A stretch of 64,000 nucleotides of DNA from Odontesthes bonariensis (taxonomy: Eukaryota; Chordata; Actinopteri; Atheriniformes; Atherinopsidae). The notes under the pieces were generated by a model that was not told where the DNA came from, did not search any database, and saw only the letters and a list, made by a program, of their open reading frames with translations. Below, one piece after another: positions 57,301 through 64,000 of the stretch (positions are counted from its first letter, which is position 1; each line of letters opens with the position of its first letter). The translations under genes and the position numbers were made by a program. The DNA lies in assembly GCF_027942865.1 (NCBI RefSeq), contig NC_134528.1:13222086-13286085 (forward strand), in the 5' to 3' direction.

Positions 57301-60300
57301 ATGATATCATGATTTCAGATAAGTTGACAAAATCAAATAATTGATTGTGGACTTTTTTTTTCTAACCTATGATTACTGGTATTTCCACCGTTTATCTTGA
57401 GTGTTTAATAATTTAAAAAAGGAAAGGAGCATTTTTATAAAAGATTACTTTTATTATGTCAATAATATCTTTATCATGAATCCTTATGGTAAGAATATCA
57501 TGGAATGACAATCTGATATTGTGACAGGCCTTTTACATAATCTTACATACATGAGAGGGATGTAAATTTCATTAATTGTGCCATTTCATTCAATTAATGT
57601 TATATGATGGGATGTTTTAACAATAAACCAATGCAAATGTTGAACCATTGCTTACTGGGGGATGTGATACTGCAAACAGATGGTTTGGTTCTGCTCAGAT
57701 AGGACTATTCTCGCTCTTTGGGGCACTATGATTCACCATCTGAAATGTGACAGGGTTGCATTTGTTTACTAGCTATCTTGGCAAACAGGAGGTGTGAAAA
57801 ACAAACAGGAATATTCATGCTGCAGCTCAATGAAATAAGACAGGGAGGAAGAATTTAGCATGTGGACTTTATAAACCCAGTAGTGTCGGTTGTATTGATC
57901 TGACCGTTGTTTAAATTGGACCAGTGTACATATCCAGTGCAGAGACATAATGAGGAAATGTTGAAAGGAAGAACAAAGAGGTGTCAGGATACTCCACAGC
58001 AGGTTAACAAGCTTCATTATTACAGACATCAGCGTTGAATCATGACATAGTGCAAATGTCAAGACATCAACATTTGCTCAGAATTCACCCACACAAGAGA
58101 TGACAGCAGGTTGCACATTCCACAAATGAAGCATGGGTGTAACTGATTGCATCACTTTACTGAATTCGTCTTTGACAACTTGATGTACTAATTTGCCACA
58201 ACACAAGTTCTGCTTTGCATTCTGCTGTGTTCCGGTGAATCCGCTCGTGTGAACAACGGTGTGCTGTTCATTCACGGCCAAATTCCTCCATCTCTCTTAA
58301 CATTGCATATAGGGATCTCATTAAGGAGCCCTTCAGCCTTTTAACCAACCACAGAGGGCTTTTTAAGGTTTGCACCTGCTCTAGAGTCAGCTATGTTTCT
58401 AATGACAGACATTTGCTACATGTTTTTCTGGTGGCTCCTCTGTTATTTTGGATGTTAAGATCAGTACTGTGAGGAAAAGCAGGAGTATTCATTAGCAGTC
58501 TTGGTGCCCAGAATTAATTAAATCTAAGACAATGATATATACAATAATTAGATAACAGTGAGCAGTTCCTTAAGTTCTGCCTGAGCGGCTTTGTGTGCTT
58601 AAATCTATATTCTCTGGTATGTTTCATAAAGGCTAACATTAGCGACGATTTATATGAATGTAAAAAAGTAGTGAGAGGATGAAGAAGCCAACATGTTTAA
58701 ATGGACTTGCATTTTTTTAAATTTGCGGGCATATTTATCAATGTCTGGTTTTTATTTCCTTGTAAACTGGTCACATTACAGGGTATGATCACAGCAGTGC
58801 TTTGAGCTAAGAGCTCTATTTTTACCTCAGGACTTTCTGTAGGGATTTAGAACCTTTGGGAGTACTCAGTGCGTTTCCAATGCAGGGATCAGAGCCTAAA
58901 GAAAGTACTGTGGAAACCTTTTGACTCCACAAAAGGTCCCTGCTCAGAAACTTTAACTTTCAGAAAGTTCAGGATCCTTGAGGGTTGAACATGCTGTGCT
59001 GAATGTTTCAGGTTGGTTGGGTACTGCTAACATATTCATTGTCCATCCATATCAGCTCCGTGTCTAATTGTGGAAGACAACATCAGTTGTTTCTTTTTTC
59101 TTCTACAATCTGTGGTTAGTGTATATTACAGACAATTGTGTGAAAATTATTGTAGCCTGGCAAAGAGTTTGCAAATGATAGCAACCAGAATAACAACTCA
59201 CAGCCATGAATAAGGCATGGCGTACATACAGTTATAACATACAGCTGTAATTGTCTACTTTTGGATGCTTAATAATTGCCCGAAGAAAATCTTCCTTTCA
59301 TGCTTTCAACCCATTACCACAGACATGGCTTATGTGTAGCCATGTTGATTAGTTCAACCTCAACAGCCTCATAGGTTGCTTGGTCCTCCAGTCTGTAAAA
59401 ATCGATAAAACATCTCTGAAACGACACTGATAAATGTGTCTTATTTTCAAAAAGTGCCAAATGCCCTTTAGTTTATTTAGTTTGTTTTATTCTATCTTAG
59501 ATTGTAGTTCATTTTTTTTCATAGGACTCTTCATATGAAGATGAAGAGTTTGAGGTTTAGGTACCAAAAACACTTTGAAAGAATGAGGAAAATATCATGG
59601 GTGAGGTAAGATTTTTCGCAACGTTTAGATAAAAAAGTTATTTTCTAGGTTGCCTGGGTGACAAGTCAACCAGAGATATTGACGTTTATGTTTTGACATG
59701 GCTGCTGGAGGTCACTCAGTGATGAAGTGTTGGAATAGATCATAATGACAGCCTACACCTCAACCCACAGTATGGTGTCATTTTCATAGGAAGAGTTAGC
59801 CATGTAGTTTCAGCTCCTGCCTTTTGCCCAATGTCCACATTTTGTTTATATCTGTGGGCTTATCAAAGTGTGATGACCTTTACTCATAGCTGCAGCACAA
59901 TGGCCAGTAACCTATCAGACCTAAACTTTTTAGGATTGTATAGAGTAATATTCTATACCAGAGTGAAAAGCTTCAACCTAGCCAATGTGGTGTTTCCTAA
60001 CTTTATCCCACTAAATTATCTAATTTCCTGTGAAAAAACACCAAATTGGCCACTCATTAAGCTGTAAGTAGCTGCCTCCTTCATCCACACATGAGATAGG
60101 CATTATTAATGACAAACTGTAGTAACTGTGACTGGCAACGGCTAGATCGGTGACCCTACAACAAAATGGCTCCTGAGTCAGTGCTTGATAAATGCAGGAC
60201 ACCGGTTCATTCTATTTATCAGCAAATATGATGCTGCTAGATCATGACACTTAGCTAAAAAAAAACAGCCAGTTGTGGGTTTTTCTACTCCTGTCATCAG

Positions 60301-63300
60301 CATTGACCGTTTATTAGCCTCTCCCGGGATTTATACTCCAGCACTAACAGCCAGTGTAATTACGGATATGAAAAGTTGTAGTAAGAAGGCAGTATGCAAT
60401 TGGAGAAATATGATAACGAGGCATATTTCCAGCAAAAATTGAGTGTCAAATTGCTGGTTGAAAATTATGCCAGGAGAAACCATAACAGTTAAATGAGCTT
60501 ATAGTTATCTGTTTCCTCGGCTGTGAATATGAAGATGGATCTATCAAATCTAGAATTTGTGGAATTTTCCTTGTCCCACACTAATAGAATTAAAGTGGCA
60601 GATATGGCAAAAGGAGAGCCTTTCTCATACTCATAGTTTCATCATGCTGAATGTTGGGGAGATTTGGGGCAGCTCAGATATGATTCCCAGTGGAGAGAGA
60701 GAAGAAAGGAGGTCCTGTTGCCTTTCCAACACAAGCGTGGGTGGTTCTTAATTGAATGGAAACACTGCTTTGCATTGTTGGTCCTGTGGAGAAGCTCTCA
60801 CTGGATAGTAATTTATCTACTGGAAAAAGGTTTTCATAGGTTCGTTCCACAGCCCACAGATTGTCTAAATAAACAAAATCTCTTAGTTTTTTGTTTTGTG
60901 ATCTTGGCTAAATCTAACAGAGCAACTTGTTGTGATAGGACAGTACATACAGATTGATAGATTTTGTAACACAGTCAGGCTGTGCCTATTGCATTAGTGT
61001 GTTAATACACACAGACCAGCTGCGATTATGGTGTGAGTCCCATCTTTTTCAGCTGTTAACTTCTGTGCGAGTTGCTGAAATTTCGGGCGGAATAATTAGC
61101 TGTTCCATGGTTCTTCTTCTGGCTCTATTGTTCATGCATTATTTATAGTGGCATCTGCCAGAGTTGTCCCTGTTCTGGTTTAGCTTTTCTATGCCTTGCT
61201 GCAGGCAGAGCGATAAATGCATCCAGTCTGCTTGTGAGTCTGTCTTCACTCCTGGCTGGCACAACGTTACTCTCAAGATTCAATCAGAGATAAAGTTTTA
61301 CCAATATACAAACAGAACTATTCAATGCTTTTTTTGTTTGTTTTTTAAAGTATTGATAATGAAAACTGATAGAACACTGGGTTTTATTTTTACTCATAGG
61401 ACAAGAAACGTCTCACATCACAATGTCCAATAGTTGCTCTAGTCTAAAGTGTTGAACTGAAGATGCCACAAAGAAACCTAAACTATGACCTTTATGGTCT
61501 GTTTGTTTGTCTAAACCTAATAAAATAGCAACTGAAAATAATAGAAAGTCTAAAACAAATTGTAGTGCAGTAACAAATTGTAAAAATAATGGTATCAAAA
61601 TGATAACAGACAGCAAAGAAAACAAAGATAACAGAAATTAAAATTAGAAAAAAAAAAAAAACCCGCAAAGGTATCAGATTGGATGCAAACCTTAATCTCT
61701 TTGGTAAAAGTCCTTTGTTTAGCTTCATCACCACTACACACTGTTACCTCTGCAGAGAAAAAGAAACATGTCAATCATGTGACTCCTGTAGAAAAAAAAT
61801 CAGACCAGAAAGAAACGTGCATGTCACAAATTTAGAGCATCCAATGTGAATAATACTTTTGCACTTGTCCACGAGAGAGTTTACAGTTCAACCTGAGGAG
61901 ATCATGAATGTTTGTGCATAAGGTCATGGAGATCCTTAACTATACTGCACTTAAATGTTTGATACATCTGGTATCTGTTACCCTCGCTCTGTAGTGGCTT
62001 TCATTAAAACCATTCTTTTAACCATTCAGGTTCTTTTGTTTATTTTGCACTGTTGTCAATGCCCTTAGAACTTGACTATAAAGTTAACATTTTGTAGAGC
62101 AGTGCCATTGATAACTTGGCTTTGGATTTAATTTCTTGACTTCAAGCATTTTTGCAGCACCGCAAGATTTTTTTCTTGTTAGACTTAAATCCATTTGTAT
62201 CCTGTAACCACTGTTTGCCTTGATTTATTTTTCTTGCTTGCTTCTCACATTATCATGGATAGATAGACCCGTAGGTGACGATTGTATTTTCTGACAGAAC
62301 AGGTAGGGGCAGTCTACAACACCCCCACAAATGCTGGCTGAATTGCTAGCAGTCCTTCATTAAAACTCCTACAGCACCTAGACTTGGATGATGAGGCAAA
62401 GCATTAATGGAATGCTGATTGGTTGAAAGTTAGCTTGGACAGGGACAGTTCAATACAATAAGAATGAGGCAAAAAAAAAAAAACAACTCTAAAGATCAAA
62501 GAAGAACAGATGAAAAACACAGACAATAGATGCACTGGATAACCTTCATTATTTTAACACTATCACAAAACAGGTTTTTGTCCACTGACTTCTGTTGATC
62601 AATATTATCTGATTCAGCTTTTTAATTTTGCCCTGGCCTTCACATTTCAATTGTCAAAACACTGTAATATCTCACAGTACTGTACTAAAGCAAGTGTGCT
62701 TTATATGTGATAGCAAAAGGCAATTTATTTTTTTGGACAGTAAAAAAATATCCTTTATTTTTTTCTTTTAATCTATGGATTCCCATGTCTGGTAATTCAA
62801 ATATTAAATATCACAGCGTATAGACAATATCGTATAATTAGATTTATTTTCTGTGAAGGGTCCAGCTGCTTGGAACAGAAATTTACTACCATTCCCTCAG
62901 AAGTGTATTTTTTCATGTGTCAGAGGAAAAATGGAGAACATAAAGTTGAGGACATGTGTTTATAATCCTTTGAAATTCATCTGCCTCTAAACTACATTTA
63001 GATTACCCTCTATTTATCCACAATTACCTTTATTGTTATCATTCACAAACAGGAAGCTGAGCACTCAGTTTATCCTTCACTGGGTAAACCCTATCGAAAA
63101 GGTTTCACCTGCTACAAACACCGTTGAGCAAGGGGTTACTCAGGGGACCTGTTATTTCAGTGGAAATAATTACACCTGGAAAAGTGCCTGCAAACATGGC
63201 TGTGCAAATACTTTATTCACTAGCGCTGTCCTAAATATAATCAGGAACTCCTCATTATTGATGTATGAGTGTTTGAGGTCAGCATTATTGTTATGAATCG

Positions 63301-64000
63301 TCTGGACCTCTGCTGCATTAGATACATGATCTGGGCAACAGAGCTGTATCACTTATTCTCAGCAGCAATAGTTGCAATAATGGAAGGTGCTCAAGTTTAA
63401 CCTGGCATTGATATATTCTTTGCCAGAAGCTACAAATCATTCACTGTTGAAACAGCAGGGCATGTGCTGTACAATTAGGCCAGGCAGATACAAAAACTGA
63501 GGACATGCTCTTGCCTGGGGAGAAACAGCCCCATTTTACTGTCTTTTGTGTGTTTGAAATTCACATTGGACAAGATAAGCTTGTCCGTCCCACAGCTACA
63601 TATGGAGGAGCGGGTAGAGTTGAGCCTCCTGTCTACATTAACTGCACTAAGCAAGATGGAGATGTCAAGGATTTGCTTGGAAAAGACTCTGATCCTGTTT
63701 GTATGCAAGCATTCCTAACATGTGGTGAATATATTTGTTTGTCTGTGTGTTGGATAGACACTACAAAGTCATATTGAAATGACCTTAATCAAGTAAATCT
63801 TATAGCAGGGATACGGAGCAGAGCTAAAGCGTTAATAGCTTTTTTTCTCAGTTGAAAGAGCCCAACAGAATCTAATTTCTGCATGATGTAGTCCATCCGA
63901 AAGCCGTAACGTGACATCTCAGTGTGCCTCCTTGTTTTACTGTAATATCCCTCTCCCACTGCGGGATATTAGCATTATCAGCAGCCACAACAACCCGATT
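57301..64000 (+). other. spock2 intron 1, distal part to the window edge
   Basis: About 6.7 kb of AT-rich DNA with short homopolymer runs. I see no spock2 exon 2, no RNA gene and no bounded mobile element here. Confidence 0.5.

Noticed and set aside
59525-59554. Possible 30-nt spock2 exon after TTTTTTTTCATAG, encoding an acidic decapeptide in phase 0
   Set aside because: The donor (GTTTAG) is poor and the peptide does not match the known SPOCK2 continuation; more likely chance.

Overview
The window is vertebrate nuclear DNA, almost certainly from a percomorph-type teleost fish. Evidence: genes split into short exons with clean GT-AG introns, proteins that read as orthologues of human chromosome 10 genes, many mononucleotide and dinucleotide runs, and a mix of transposon families typical of fish (L1/Tx1-type LINE, LINE tails, hAT, PIF/Harbinger, TTAA-flanked MITE, IS630/Tc1-like). 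All gene names rest on reading translated exons by eye and on gene order, not on a database search.

Layout. 1-703: 3' end of an L1/Tx1-type LINE. 1645-7587 (+): 3' two thirds of a SEC31 COPII coat gene, probably sec31b. 7588-14543: sec31 3' UTR, then a gene-free stretch that should hold the scd 3' UTR. 14544-17882 (-): complete five-coding-exon stearoyl-CoA desaturase (scd) with a non-coding first exon and CCAAT-containing promoter near 18.3 kb. 19229-25216 (+): dnajb12, an ER-anchored J-protein, with a hAT element in intron 1 and a retroposon in intron 3. 28316-29077 (-): ddit4 (REDD1) with a TATA promoter. 31419-32588 (-): anapc16. 33277-37815 (+): ascc1, head-to-head with anapc16. 37816-50230: about 12.4 kb without a recognisable host gene, containing a Harbinger-type element with a broken MADF-domain ORF and a TTAA-flanked MITE. 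50231-64000 (+): first coding exon and start of the very long intron 1 of spock2 (testican-2), which carries a 2.4 kb decayed IS630/Tc1-like transposon (52598-55026) and an LTR-like repeat (56846-57295).

The genes are not a functional operon. Their order is informative: sec31-scd convergent matches human 10q24.31, and dnajb12-ddit4-anapc16-ascc1-spock2 matches human 10q22.1 with all relative orientations kept. The two blocks, tens of megabases apart in human, are joined here between scd and dnajb12 (about 18.3-19.2 kb), and a strong CTCF-like motif lies in that junction.

I found no new multi-gene system. The most unusual objects are mobile: an IS630/Tc1-like transposon with an arginine-glycine-rich N-terminus, two introns, a long subterminal inverted repeat and seven exact TTTGCAAA palindromes; and several non-autonomous elements whose ends and target duplications can be read to the base.
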